Assembly: GCA_016791085.1 (NCBI GenBank)
Contig: JAEUNN010000957.1
Span: 1-8,385, forward strand
Direction: 5' to 3'
Source of the DNA: Rhodocyclaceae bacterium
GTDB lineage: Bacteria; Pseudomonadota; Gammaproteobacteria; Burkholderiales; Rhodocyclaceae
DNA: 8,385 nt
Shown: positions 1-6,341 of the stretch, in pieces
Layout of the letters: every line of letters starts with the position of its first letter
Position numbering within the stretch: the stretch's first letter is position 1
Notes under the pieces: generated by a model
What the model saw: the letters and a program-made list of their open reading frames with translations, nothing else
The model's database searches: none
Told to the model about the DNA's origin: nothing
Made by a program: the position numbers and the translations under genes

Positions 1-624
1 GTGGCGCAGCGCGATCAGTGTGAGTTCCGCCTGATTGCCGGCCTTCAGTTTCTGCTTGACGTTATACAGGTGGGTTCCCACCGTGCGCGGGCTGAGGTGC
101 AGCAGTTCGGCGATCTGGTTCACCGTGAGCCCGCGCGCCAGATGTACGAAAATTTCGAATTCGCGTTCCGACAACTGCTCTTCCGGACCATGCTCGCCGG
201 CCAAATCCTGCACCGCGAGGCGCTGCGCCAGGCCCGCGTCGAGATAGATGCGCCCGGCCATCACGCAGCGCACGGCGTCCAGCAATGCTTCCGGCGCGCT
301 GCGTTTGGACAGGTAGCCCTTGGCGCCGGCGCGCAGCGCGCGGCGCGGATGGCTGGTGTCTTCGTGCGCCGACAGCACGAGTATGCGGGCGCGTTCGTCG
401 CGCGCCACGATGCGCTTGATGGCCTCCAGGCCGCCCATGCCGGCCATGGCAAGGTCCATCACCACCAGGTCGGGTGCGCATTCGCCATAGCGCGTGTAGG
501 CGGCTTCGCCGCTGTCGGCTTCGGCCACCACTTCGATGTCGTCGGTCGCATCGAGCAACATGCGAAACCCCATGCGCACGACGCTGTGGTCATCGACCAG
601 CATGACTCGGGTTTTGCGGTTCAT
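1..624 (-). CDS. NarL/FixJ-family response regulator (MoxX-like), C-terminus cut by window edge
   Basis: This is a DNA-binding response regulator, presumably phosphorylated by the adjacent histidine kinase. It reads as 208 codons from ATG 624 with no stop before the window edge. Related regulators are about 210-215 residues, so only a few residues should be missing. The receiver domain spans roughly residues 5-120. It shows the acidic pair Asp11-Asp12, the phospho-acceptor Asp57 (in VVMDLAM), Ser85 in the switch position and the conserved Lys107 (GYLSK). A LuxR-type helix-turn-helix fills about residues 145-208, with the hallmark LSEREFEIF and the recognition stretch LSPRTVGTHLYNVKQKL. The start lies 7 nt after the kinase stop and has no clear ribosome site, so translation is probably coupled. 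The family assignment is firm. The link to methanol/PQQ regulation (MoxX) is inferred from its partner and from the neighbouring pqq genes. Confidence 0.93.
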   Translation of the reverse strand, partial: MNRKTRVMLVDDHSVVRMGFRMLLDATDDIEVVAEADSGEAAYTRYGECAPDLVVMDLAMAGMGGLEAIKRIVARDERARILVLSAHEDTSHPRRALRAGAKGYLSKRSAPEALLDAVRCVMAGRIYLDAGLAQRLAVQDLAGEHGPEEQLSEREFEIFVHLARGLTVNQIAELLHLSPRTVGTHLYNVKQKLKAGNQAELTLIALRH

Positions 625-631
625 GATCAAT

Positions 632-1972
632 TTACTGTAGCGGTAACCAGGCCGCCACGCGCACCCCGCCGCGCGCGCTGCGGCCCAATTCCAGTCCGCC
701 GTTCAGTTGTGCGACACGTTCGCGCATGCCGCGCACGCCGTAATGGCCGGCGCGCTCCCACTGCGCGGGCGGGCCGATGCCGTCGTCGTCCATGCACAGC
801 ACCAGGCGGTCCGGTTCGGCCGTCACCGACAGGTGCAGGCACTTTGCCTGGGCGTGGCGCAGGGCATTGGTCAATGATTCCTGCACGATGCGGTAGGCCG
901 CCGTGGCCAGCGTATCGCCCAATTCAGGCGGCAAATTGCCGATGTCGGCCACGATTTCCAGGCCCGGATGGTGTTCGCGCGATTCGGCGACCAGATCCGC
1001 CAGCGCGTCGGCCAGCCCGAAACTGTCCAGCGCAAAAGGCCGCAGGCGCGGAATCATCTGGTGCACGGCGTCGTACATGTGGCCCGCGGTATCCACGATG
1101 ACTTGCGCGGCCTGGCGTATGGTGTCGTCGGAGCCGGCGCTGCGCCGCAATATCGCCAGGCCCATGCTTTTTACGCCGGTGATGGACTGGCCCAGTTCGT
1201 CGTGCAGTTCGCGCGCGATGGCGCGCCGCTCCTCTTCCACGTGGGCCTGGATGGCGCGCGTCAGTTCGCGGTTGTCCTGCAGGTTGCGCGCGGCCTCGGC
1301 GGCGGCGCGGCGTGCCGCTTCGTTGTCGGCCACCGCCTGGGCCATGCGATTGAAGGCCTGGCTCATGAGCCGGGCTTCGCGCCCGGACAGTGGCGGCAGG
1401 CGCGTCGAATAGTCGCCCTGTTCCATGCGCTGCAGTCCTTCGACGATTTTTCCCAGCGGCCGCAGCGCGCGCCCGGTGATCCAGAACACCAGCAGGTTGA
1501 TGGCCGCGAAGGCGCCGGTTCCGAACAGCATGAGGCGTTGCAGATCGTCCCACCCATCGAGTATGGCGCGTGAAGCTTCCGGGCGTATGACCAAGCGTCC
1601 GCCCAGAATATTGATTTCCTGTGCGACCAGTTTGGGCGCGACGAGGTGTGTGTACCAGCCGGGCGCATCGCGTCCAGCCTTGTAGGGTGAGGGGGGCGAT
1701 GCATAGACCAGGGCACCGGTCGCGTCATACAGGCGTATGTCGTTCGCGCGTATGCGCCCCAACTGTTCGAGAAAGCGCACCATGCCGCCTATGCCGCCCT
1801 CGCTGAACACCCAGCTTATGCGCGCCAGCAACTGGGTCGCGACGCGGTGCGAGCCCTCCATTTCCTCGCGCACGCTGGCCGCCGTATCCTGGATTTGTTG
1901 CCAGGCCAGCGTGCCCAGGAACAATGCCATGAGCGACGCGATGATGAGATTGATTTTGAGCCGCAAGCTCAC
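632..1972 (-). CDS. Membrane sensor histidine kinase with LapD/MoxY-type periplasmic domain (MoxY-like)
   Basis: This is a 446-residue inner-membrane histidine kinase of the HisKA_3 (NarL-partner) class. The first membrane segment is at about residues 7-24 and the second at about 147-166. They enclose a periplasmic domain of roughly 120 residues with the stretch SPPSPYKAGRDAPGWY (92-107), which I recall as typical of LapD/MoxY N-terminal domains. A HAMP linker (about 167-220) and a helical region follow. The dimerisation helix carries the phospho-acceptor His257 in ELHDELGQ. The ATPase domain shows an N box (QESLTNALRHA, 364-374), a G1 box (DDDGIG, 395-400) and GVRGMRERV (412-420). I chose GTG 1972 because the membrane segment follows at once and GTGA overlaps the pip stop. 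The frame stays open further upstream only inside pip. MoxY of Paracoccus controls methanol oxidation; a similar role here is inferred. Confidence 0.9.
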   Translation of the reverse strand: MSLRLKINLIIASLMALFLGTLAWQQIQDTAASVREEMEGSHRVATQLLARISWVFSEGGIGGMVRFLEQLGRIRANDIRLYDATGALVYASPPSPYKAGRDAPGWYTHLVAPKLVAQEINILGGRLVIRPEASRAILDGWDDLQRLMLFGTGAFAAINLLVFWITGRALRPLGKIVEGLQRMEQGDYSTRLPPLSGREARLMSQAFNRMAQAVADNEAARRAAAEAARNLQDNRELTRAIQAHVEEERRAIARELHDELGQSITGVKSMGLAILRRSAGSDDTIRQAAQVIVDTAGHMYDAVHQMIPRLRPFALDSFGLADALADLVAESREHHPGLEIVADIGNLPPELGDTLATAAYRIVQESLTNALRHAQAKCLHLSVTAEPDRLVLCMDDDGIGPPAQWERAGHYGVRGMRERVAQLNGGLELGRSARGGVRVAAWLPLQ

Positions 1973-2964
1973 GGCAATGGGAACTGCCAGTCGCTGAAAC
2001 TGCCACGCTCGGCAAAGTGCGCCGTGGCGGATATCAGTGCCGCAGCCAGTTCGGTGTCGAAGGGGCTGTGGCCGGCCGACGCGGCGATATACAGCCGGCT
2101 GCCCGGCAGCGCGCGATGCAGGCGCCAGGCCGCAATGGGCCGGCACACCATGTCCAGCCTTCCGTGCAGGATCAGGCAGGGCAAGCTCCCCAGGCGCGCG
2201 GCATCGGTCAGCAGCTGCTGTTCGCCCAGGAAACATTCCTGCGTGAGGTAGTGCGCCTGGATGCGGTACTTATCGAGCAGGCGGGCGTTTTCTTCGGGCG
2301 TGTCGGGCGGCGCCTGGGCGCTGCCGGCGGCCTGGCCGTAACGCATGGCCGCATCTTCATATTGCACCCAGGCGCGTACCGCGCGCACGGCCTGCGTGGG
2401 CGCTGCGGCGGCGATGGCGCGCGCGCAGTAATGCAGCAAATGCTGCCCGGGTGCCAATGCGGAAAATTCCGCCCAGTGGTCGGGCAGAAATTGCGCGCTG
2501 TCGCGGAACAGCCAGTCGGTGTCGTCCTTGCCGGCCAGGAATATGCCGCGCAATACCAGGCCCAGGCAGGCGCTACGGTGGAGGGCGGCATAGGCCAGCG
2601 CCAGCGTGGATCCCCACGACCCGCCGAACACCAGCCATTGGCGCAGCGCGAGGTGGGCGCGCAGGCGTTCGCAGTCGCGCACGAGGTGCTGGGTGGTATT
2701 CGCATGCGTGGCGCCGCGTGGTTCGCTGCGACCGCAGCCGCGCTGGTCGAACAGCACGATGCGGTAGCGTTCGGGGTCGAAAAAGCGCCGCTGCTGCGGG
2801 CTGCAGCCGCTGCCGGGGCCGCCGTGCAGGAACAGTGCCGGCAGCCCGCGCGGATTGCCGCATTGTTCGTAATAAATCCTGTGGCCGTCGCCGACATCGA
2901 GCCAGCCCTGATCATAGGGCTCGATGGGCGGATACAGCGGATATGCGGAAAAAGCCTGGTTCAT
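1969..2964 (-). CDS. pip: Proline iminopeptidase (prolyl aminopeptidase), alpha/beta hydrolase, family S33
   Basis: This is a 331-residue cytoplasmic serine peptidase that removes N-terminal proline from peptides. Its length is normal for the family (about 310-330). The oxyanion-hole motif HGGPGSGCSP begins at residue 47. The nucleophile elbow GGSWG gives Ser116. The acid is Asp271 in HGRLDMV and the base is His299 in AGHSPFD, so the triad is complete. DQRGCGRS (about 73-80) is another family hallmark. ATG 2964 is chosen because it begins MNQAFSAYPLYPP, a normal start for this family. The open frame upstream (to 3018) is basic low-complexity sequence running into the control region. No good ribosome site is visible before it. 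The stop overlaps the kinase GTG by 4 nt, so the peptidase is the first gene of a peptidase-kinase-regulator unit. A part in trimming PqqA is possible because of position but is not shown by the sequence. Confidence 0.93.
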   Translation of the reverse strand: MNQAFSAYPLYPPIEPYDQGWLDVGDGHRIYYEQCGNPRGLPALFLHGGPGSGCSPQQRRFFDPERYRIVLFDQRGCGRSEPRGATHANTTQHLVRDCERLRAHLALRQWLVFGGSWGSTLALAYAALHRSACLGLVLRGIFLAGKDDTDWLFRDSAQFLPDHWAEFSALAPGQHLLHYCARAIAAAAPTQAVRAVRAWVQYEDAAMRYGQAAGSAQAPPDTPEENARLLDKYRIQAHYLTQECFLGEQQLLTDAARLGSLPCLILHGRLDMVCRPIAAWRLHRALPGSRLYIAASAGHSPFDTELAAALISATAHFAERGSFSDWQFPLP

Positions 2965-2987
2965 GGCACAAATGCTAACCCAAGGCC

Positions 2988-3003
2988 GCCGGCTTGCGCC
3001 GGC
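2988..3003 (-). other. GNRA-tetraloop hairpin in the pip leader
   Basis: Read on the - strand, this is GCCGGC-GCAA-GCCGGC: a perfect 6-bp all-G/C stem closed by a GCAA tetraloop of the stable GNRA type. It ends 23 nt before the pip start codon. It could fold in the pip leader RNA and affect translation or stability. No T-run follows, so it is not an intrinsic terminator. G+C-rich DNA forms such stems often, so a function is uncertain. Confidence 0.4.
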
Positions 3004-3026
3004 CCGCCGCCGCGGCACACCCGCAA

Positions 3027-3043
3027 CTCATGAAAATCATGAG
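3027..3043. promoter_or_regulatory. Candidate operator: 17-bp inverted repeat between pip and pqqA
   Basis: The arms CTCATGA and TCATGAG are perfect inverted copies separated by AAA. The repeat lies 62 nt upstream of the pip start and 124 nt upstream of the pqqA start, in the gap between the divergent units. It is A+T-rich within very G+C-rich DNA. Size and symmetry suit a dimeric regulator such as the NarL-type protein at 1-624, but the cognate protein is not identifiable from the sequence. The 3-nt loop and the lack of a T-run make a terminator unlikely. Confidence 0.5.
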
Positions 3044-3047
3044 GTGC

Positions 3048-3061
3048 GATTGCAGATTGCA
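3048..3061 (+). repeat. Tandem heptamer GATTGCA x2 beside the inverted repeat
   Basis: Two exact head-to-tail copies of GATTGCA occupy 3048-3054 and 3055-3061, four bases after the inverted repeat at 3027-3043. They sit inside an imperfect palindrome, GGTGC...GCACC (3044-3064 region). They may be regulator half-sites for the pqqA or pip promoter. Chance cannot be excluded for a unit this short. Confidence 0.4.
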
Positions 3062-3154
3062 CCGATGCGCGCGCCCGCCCGCGCCGGCACAATGTCCGAA
3101 CGGCTGGCGCTTCTGCCGGCGTCTTTTCAAGCGACTTGTGACTTAACCCCATCC

Positions 3155-3161
3155 AAAGGAG
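3155..3161 (+). promoter_or_regulatory. Strong ribosome binding site of pqqA
   Basis: AAAGGAG lies 6 nt before the pqqA ATG. It is the strongest Shine-Dalgarno match seen in the cluster, which fits high synthesis of the consumed precursor peptide. It also fixes the start of this very short gene. No convincing -35/-10 pair is visible upstream of it. Confidence 0.8.
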
Positions 3162-3167
3162 ACAACC

Positions 3168-3242
3168 ATGCAATGGCAAACCCCGCAAGCCTGCGATTTC
3201 CGTTTCGGCTTTGAAATCACCATGTACATCGCCACGCGCTAA
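3168..3242 (+). CDS. pqqA: PQQ precursor peptide PqqA
   Basis: This 24-residue ribosomal peptide is the raw material of PQQ. The glutamate and tyrosine side chains that become the cofactor are Glu16 and Tyr20, in the family core GFEITMYIATR (residues 14-24). In this family PqqD presents the peptide to PqqE, which joins the two residues by a carbon-carbon bond. Proteolysis and oxidation then release PQQ. The N-terminal part is MQWQTPQACDF. The usual Trp3 and Pro6 pattern is kept, while Cys9 is an uncommon-looking detail. Typical PqqA peptides are 22-39 residues, so the length is normal. The strong ribosome site at 3155-3161 supports the start. The gene is first in the pqq operon and is separated from pqqB by a probable attenuator. 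Confidence 0.96.
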   Translation: MQWQTPQACDFRFGFEITMYIATR

Positions 3243-3255
3243 GCATGGACGCAGG

Positions 3256-3290
3256 ACGGGCCGGCCCAAGGGTCGGCCCGTTTTGCTTTT
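3256..3290 (+). terminator. Intrinsic terminator/attenuator between pqqA and pqqB
   Basis: ACGGGCCGGCCC (3256-3267) pairs with GGGTCGGCCCGT (3270-3281). The stem is up to 12 bp with a single G-U pair; in practice 11 bp with a CAAG loop. The tract TTTTGCTTTT (3281-3290) follows directly. It begins 13 nt after the pqqA stop and ends before pqqB. The interrupted T-run suggests partial termination: most transcripts would carry pqqA alone and some would read through into pqqBCDE. In Methylobacterium extorquens a short pqqA-type transcript is known to be more abundant than the longer one. Confidence 0.85.
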
Positions 3291-3324
3291 GCAGCCACAA
3301 CTTTCGGACACGCTCGCATCTATC

Positions 3325-4239
3325 GTGAGACTGCACGTACTCGGATCCGGGGCCGGCGGCGGCTTCCCGCAATGGAATTGCAATTGCCGCAATTGCGACG
3401 GCCTGCGCCGCGGCAGCCTGGTCGCGACCGCGCGCACGCAATCGTCGATATGCGTGAGCGGCGACGGCACGGAATGGTTGCTCATCAACGCCTCGCCCGA
3501 CGTGCTGCAGCAGGTGCGCGCTTTTCCGGCCCTGCAGCCGGCGCGCAAACTGCGCGACACGGCGATACGCGCGGTACTGTTGATGGACGCCCAGGTCGAT
3601 CACACCACCGGCCTGTACATGTTGCGCGAGCGTTCCACGCCGCTCGACATTTGGTGCACGGCGCCGGTGCGCGAAGACCTTACGACCGGCAATCCGATAT
3701 TCCGCGTGCTCGAACACTATTGCGGCGTGCGCTGGCATGAGTTGCCGCTGGACCAGCCGTTCGCGATAGATGGCATAGAAGGCCTGAATTTCACGGCACT
3801 GCCGCTCAAAAGCAAGGCGCCGCCCTATTCGCCGCACCGCAATCAGCCCGTGCCGGGCGACAACGTGGGTTTGTTCATGACCGACGCCACGAGCCGGCGC
3901 AGCGTGTTTTACGCTCCGGGCCTGGGCGAAATCGAGGCGCACGTTTGGCGCGCCATGCAGGAAGCCGATTGCGTGCTGGTCGATGGCACGTTCTGGACCG
4001 AAAACGAAATGCAGAGCGCCGGTGTCGCCAACAAGGGCGCGCTGGCACTTGGGCACCTGCCGCAATCCGGTGCGGGCGGCATGATGGAGTGGCTTGCGAA
4101 ACTGCCCGCGGCGACGCGCAAGCTGCTCATCCACATCAACAATACCAATCCGATACTGGACGAGCGCGGCCCCGAGCGCGCGCAACTCGCGGCGGCCGGC
4201 ATAGAAGTGGCCTGCGACGGATTGGATCTGGAGCTTTGA
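3325..4239 (+). CDS. pqqB: PqqB, metallo-beta-lactamase-fold oxygenase of PQQ synthesis
   Basis: This 304-residue cytoplasmic protein has the metallo-beta-lactamase fold. Work on the family assigns it as a non-haem iron hydroxylase acting on the Glu-Tyr intermediate; it was earlier thought to be a carrier. It opens with the family signature VLGSGAGGGFPQWNCNC. The CxCxxC metal site is Cys19, Cys21 and Cys24. The lactamase-type motif MDAQVDHTTGL gives Asp88, Asp92 and His93, and KLLIHINNTNPIL carries His270. Length is normal (about 303-308). I chose GTG 3325 because homologues begin exactly at this V/M-R-L-H-V-L stretch. The frame is open back to 3211, but that part runs through pqqA and the terminator. 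There is no clear ribosome site, so initiation is probably weak. ATA is the main isoleucine codon here (7 of 12). The stop shares one base with the pqqC start (TGATG). Confidence 0.95.
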   Translation: MRLHVLGSGAGGGFPQWNCNCRNCDGLRRGSLVATARTQSSICVSGDGTEWLLINASPDVLQQVRAFPALQPARKLRDTAIRAVLLMDAQVDHTTGLYMLRERSTPLDIWCTAPVREDLTTGNPIFRVLEHYCGVRWHELPLDQPFAIDGIEGLNFTALPLKSKAPPYSPHRNQPVPGDNVGLFMTDATSRRSVFYAPGLGEIEAHVWRAMQEADCVLVDGTFWTENEMQSAGVANKGALALGHLPQSGAGGMMEWLAKLPAATRKLLIHINNTNPILDERGPERAQLAAAGIEVACDGLDLEL

Positions 4240-4955
4240 TGCACATGGAAAACACCGCCGACGTCGCGCCCTGGAACCACGCCGAATTTGAACAGCGCCT
4301 GCGCGACAAGGGCAGCGCCTACCACATTTACCACCCGTTCAACGTCATGCTCAATAGCGGCCGCGCCACGCCCGAGCAGATACGCGGCTGGGTGGCGAAC
4401 CGCTTTTATTACCAGATTGCCATCCCGCAGAAAGACGCGGCCATCATGGCCAACTGCACGGACCGCGAAGTGCGCCGCGGCTGGATACAGCGCATCCTGG
4501 ACCACGACGGTTACGGCGACGACCCGGGCGGCATCGAAGCCTGGATCCGTCTGGGGGAAGCCGTCGGCCTCACGCGCGAAGAAATCGTGGATTTGCGCCA
4601 CGTGATTCCGGGTAACCGCTTTGCGGTCGATGCCTATATCAATTTCTGCCGCCAGCGTCCCTGGCAGGAATCCGTGTGCGCCTCGCTGACCGAACTGTTT
4701 GCACCGAAAATCCACAAGGAACGTCTGGCCAACTGGCCCGAACATTATCCGTGGATAGAAACCCAAGGCCTGCAATATTTCCGCAACCGCGTAAGCCAGG
4801 CGCGCCGCGACGTGGAGCAGGGCCTGGCCATCACGCTCGAATATTTCAACACCCGCGCGCTACAGCTGCGGGCGCTCGACATACTGCAATTCAAGCTCGA
4901 CGTGCTGTGGCAGATGAACGACGCCATGGCGCTCAAATACGGCGTGAATTCGTGA
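4239..4955 (+). CDS. pqqC: PqqC, pyrroloquinoline-quinone synthase
   Basis: This 238-residue all-helical, cofactor-free oxidase catalyses the last step: ring closure and eight-electron oxidation of the PQQ precursor using O2. Family-wide stretches are YHIYHPFNVMLNSGRATPEQ (28-47), VANRFYYQIAIP (52-63) and ASLTELFAPKIH (148-159). Catalytic residues reported for the Klebsiella enzyme (His84, His154, Tyr175, Arg179, Lys214) all align with a constant shift of five: His89, His159, Tyr180, Arg184 and Lys219. The active site therefore appears intact. ATG 4239 is preferred over ATG 4245 because GGAG (4230-4233) stands 5 nt before it, and it overlaps the pqqB stop by one base. The protein is slightly shorter than the Klebsiella one (251). 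Its stop overlaps the pqqD start in the same TGATG arrangement. Confidence 0.96.
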   Translation: MHMENTADVAPWNHAEFEQRLRDKGSAYHIYHPFNVMLNSGRATPEQIRGWVANRFYYQIAIPQKDAAIMANCTDREVRRGWIQRILDHDGYGDDPGGIEAWIRLGEAVGLTREEIVDLRHVIPGNRFAVDAYINFCRQRPWQESVCASLTELFAPKIHKERLANWPEHYPWIETQGLQYFRNRVSQARRDVEQGLAITLEYFNTRALQLRALDILQFKLDVLWQMNDAMALKYGVNS

Positions 4956-5221
4956 TGGAGCGCACCGGCAGCCCGCGTCTCAATCCGCTGTTCCGCATGC
5001 AATGGGAACAGGCGCAGCAGTCCTGGGTGCTGCTCTATCCGGAAGGCATGGTGAAACTCAACCAGAGCGCGGCAGAAATACTGCGCCGCTGCGACGGCGA
5101 GCGTGACGTCGCGGCCATCGTGGCCGACCTCGAACAGGCGTTTGCAACCGGCGGCCTGGCCGGCGACGTGAATGCGTTTCTGGAAATCGCCGGGGCGCAG
5201 CGCTGGGTGGTGTGGAAATGA
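4955..5221 (+). CDS. pqqD: PqqD, peptide chaperone for PqqA
   Basis: This 88-residue RiPP recognition element binds PqqA and delivers it to the radical SAM enzyme PqqE. The characteristic core is YPEGMVKLNQSAAEILRRCDG (residues 28-48), followed by a helical half (DVAAIVADLEQAF, 51-63) and an aromatic C-terminus. Length is normal for a free-standing PqqD; it is not fused to PqqC or PqqE as in some species. The start shares one base with the pqqC stop and has no ribosome site of its own, so translational coupling is likely. The end overlaps pqqE by four bases (ATGA), which suits 1:1 production of the PqqD-PqqE partners. Confidence 0.95.
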   Translation: MERTGSPRLNPLFRMQWEQAQQSWVLLYPEGMVKLNQSAAEILRRCDGERDVAAIVADLEQAFATGGLAGDVNAFLEIAGAQRWVVWK

Positions 5222-6333
5222 CTACGCCCGGACCGCCGCTGTGGCTGCTGGCCGAACTGACTTATCGCTGCCCGCTGCATTGCGTGTTCTGCTACAACCC
5301 GGTCGATTTTTCCGCGCATGAGCAGGAACTGAATACCGAAGGCTGGCTGCGCGTGCTGCGCGAAGCGCGCGAACTGGGCGCCGTGCAGTGCGGATTTTCG
5401 GGCGGCGAGCCTATGCTGCGCGCGGACCTGGAAATTCTCGTCGCGGAAGCGCACCGGCTCGGTTATTACACCAATCTGCTCACTTCCGGCGTGGGCCTCA
5501 ACGAACAGCGCGCCGGCATGTTGCGCGCGGCGGGGCTGGACCACATACAGTTGTCCTTGCAGGATTCGACGCGCGAAATGAACGACTTTCTGTCGCATAC
5601 GCGCACCTTCGACCTGAAACAGCGGGTGGCAAGGCTCATCAAGGATCACGGCTGGCCCATGGTGCTCAACGTGGTCATGCACCGGCTCAATATCGACCAC
5701 ATCGGCCGCATCATAGAAATGGCCGACCAGCTGGGCGCCGAATATGTCGAACTGGCCAACAGCCAATACTATTCCTGGGCGCAACTGAATCGCGAACATT
5801 TGCTGCCCACGCGCGAGCAACTGGCGCGCGCCGAAGCCGTCACCAACGAGTGGCGCCAGCGCCTGGGCGAACGCATGAAACTGTTTTTCGTGGTGCCGGA
5901 TTATTACGAGTCGCGCCCGAAAAAGTGCATGAACGGCTGGGGCAACGTGTTCCTCACGGTCACGCCGGATGGCACCGCGCTTCCCTGCCATACCGCGCGC
6001 ATGCTGCCGGGCCTGGAATTTCCCAATGTGCGCGACATGGGCGTGCGCGAAATCTGGTACGACTCGGAAGGATTCAACCGCTATCGCGGCACCGGCTGGA
6101 TGAAAGAGCCCTGCCGCAGTTGCCCGGAGAAAGAAAAGGATTTGGGCGGTTGCCGCTGTCAGGCCTACATGCTGGCGGGCGATCCGGCCATGGCCGACCC
6201 GGTTTGCGACAAGTCGCCGCAGCACCAGGTCGTGAGCGACGCCGTCCTGCAGGCCCAGCAGAGCACGCCCACTAGCCGTCCGCTGGTGTTCCGCACGCCG
6301 GAAGAGTCGCGCCGCCTGCTGGCGCGGCCCTGA
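5218..6333 (+). CDS. pqqE: PqqE, radical SAM glutamate-tyrosine cross-linking enzyme
   Basis: This 371-residue radical SAM/SPASM enzyme forms the first carbon-carbon bond of PQQ, between Glu16 and Tyr20 of PqqA. The SAM iron-sulfur cluster ligands are Cys18, Cys22 and Cys25 (CPLHCVFC). The glycine-rich SAM contact is GFSGGEPML (59-67). The C-terminal SPASM region has Cys237, Cys257, Cys299, Cys302, Cys312, Cys314 and Cys330. Asp308 sits where the Methylobacterium enzyme uses an unusual aspartate ligand to an auxiliary cluster. All cluster ligands therefore appear present. I chose ATG 5218 (ATGA overlap with the pqqD stop); an in-frame GTG at 5212 is possible but would add only two residues. 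The last ~35 residues (after 335) look variable. It is the last gene of the operon and converges with atzE across 8 nt. Confidence 0.96.
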   Translation: MTTPGPPLWLLAELTYRCPLHCVFCYNPVDFSAHEQELNTEGWLRVLREARELGAVQCGFSGGEPMLRADLEILVAEAHRLGYYTNLLTSGVGLNEQRAGMLRAAGLDHIQLSLQDSTREMNDFLSHTRTFDLKQRVARLIKDHGWPMVLNVVMHRLNIDHIGRIIEMADQLGAEYVELANSQYYSWAQLNREHLLPTREQLARAEAVTNEWRQRLGERMKLFFVVPDYYESRPKKCMNGWGNVFLTVTPDGTALPCHTARMLPGLEFPNVRDMGVREIWYDSEGFNRYRGTGWMKEPCRSCPEKEKDLGGCRCQAYMLAGDPAMADPVCDKSPQHQVVSDAVLQAQQSTPTSRPLVFRTPEESRRLLARP

Positions 6334-6341
6334 GCCGGCGT

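Noticed and set aside
1..1101. + strand open frame of 366 codons opposite the response regulator and kinase
   Set aside because: The - strand frames carry complete receiver, HTH and kinase motifs. The + frame is low-complexity and only mirrors the codon bias.
1973..2236. Upstream extension of the kinase by 88 codons
   Set aside because: The extension lies inside pip, is compositional in character, and would put an unlikely region before the first membrane segment. GTG 1972 with a GTGA overlap explains the start better.
2017..3033. + strand open frame of 338 codons opposite pip
   Set aside because: It is antisense to a proline iminopeptidase with a complete catalytic triad and shows no recognisable domain.
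3211..3324. Upstream extension of pqqB to ATG 3211
   Set aside because: It would overlap pqqA and run through the terminator hairpin. PqqB homologues begin at the V/M-R-L-H-V-L-G stretch.
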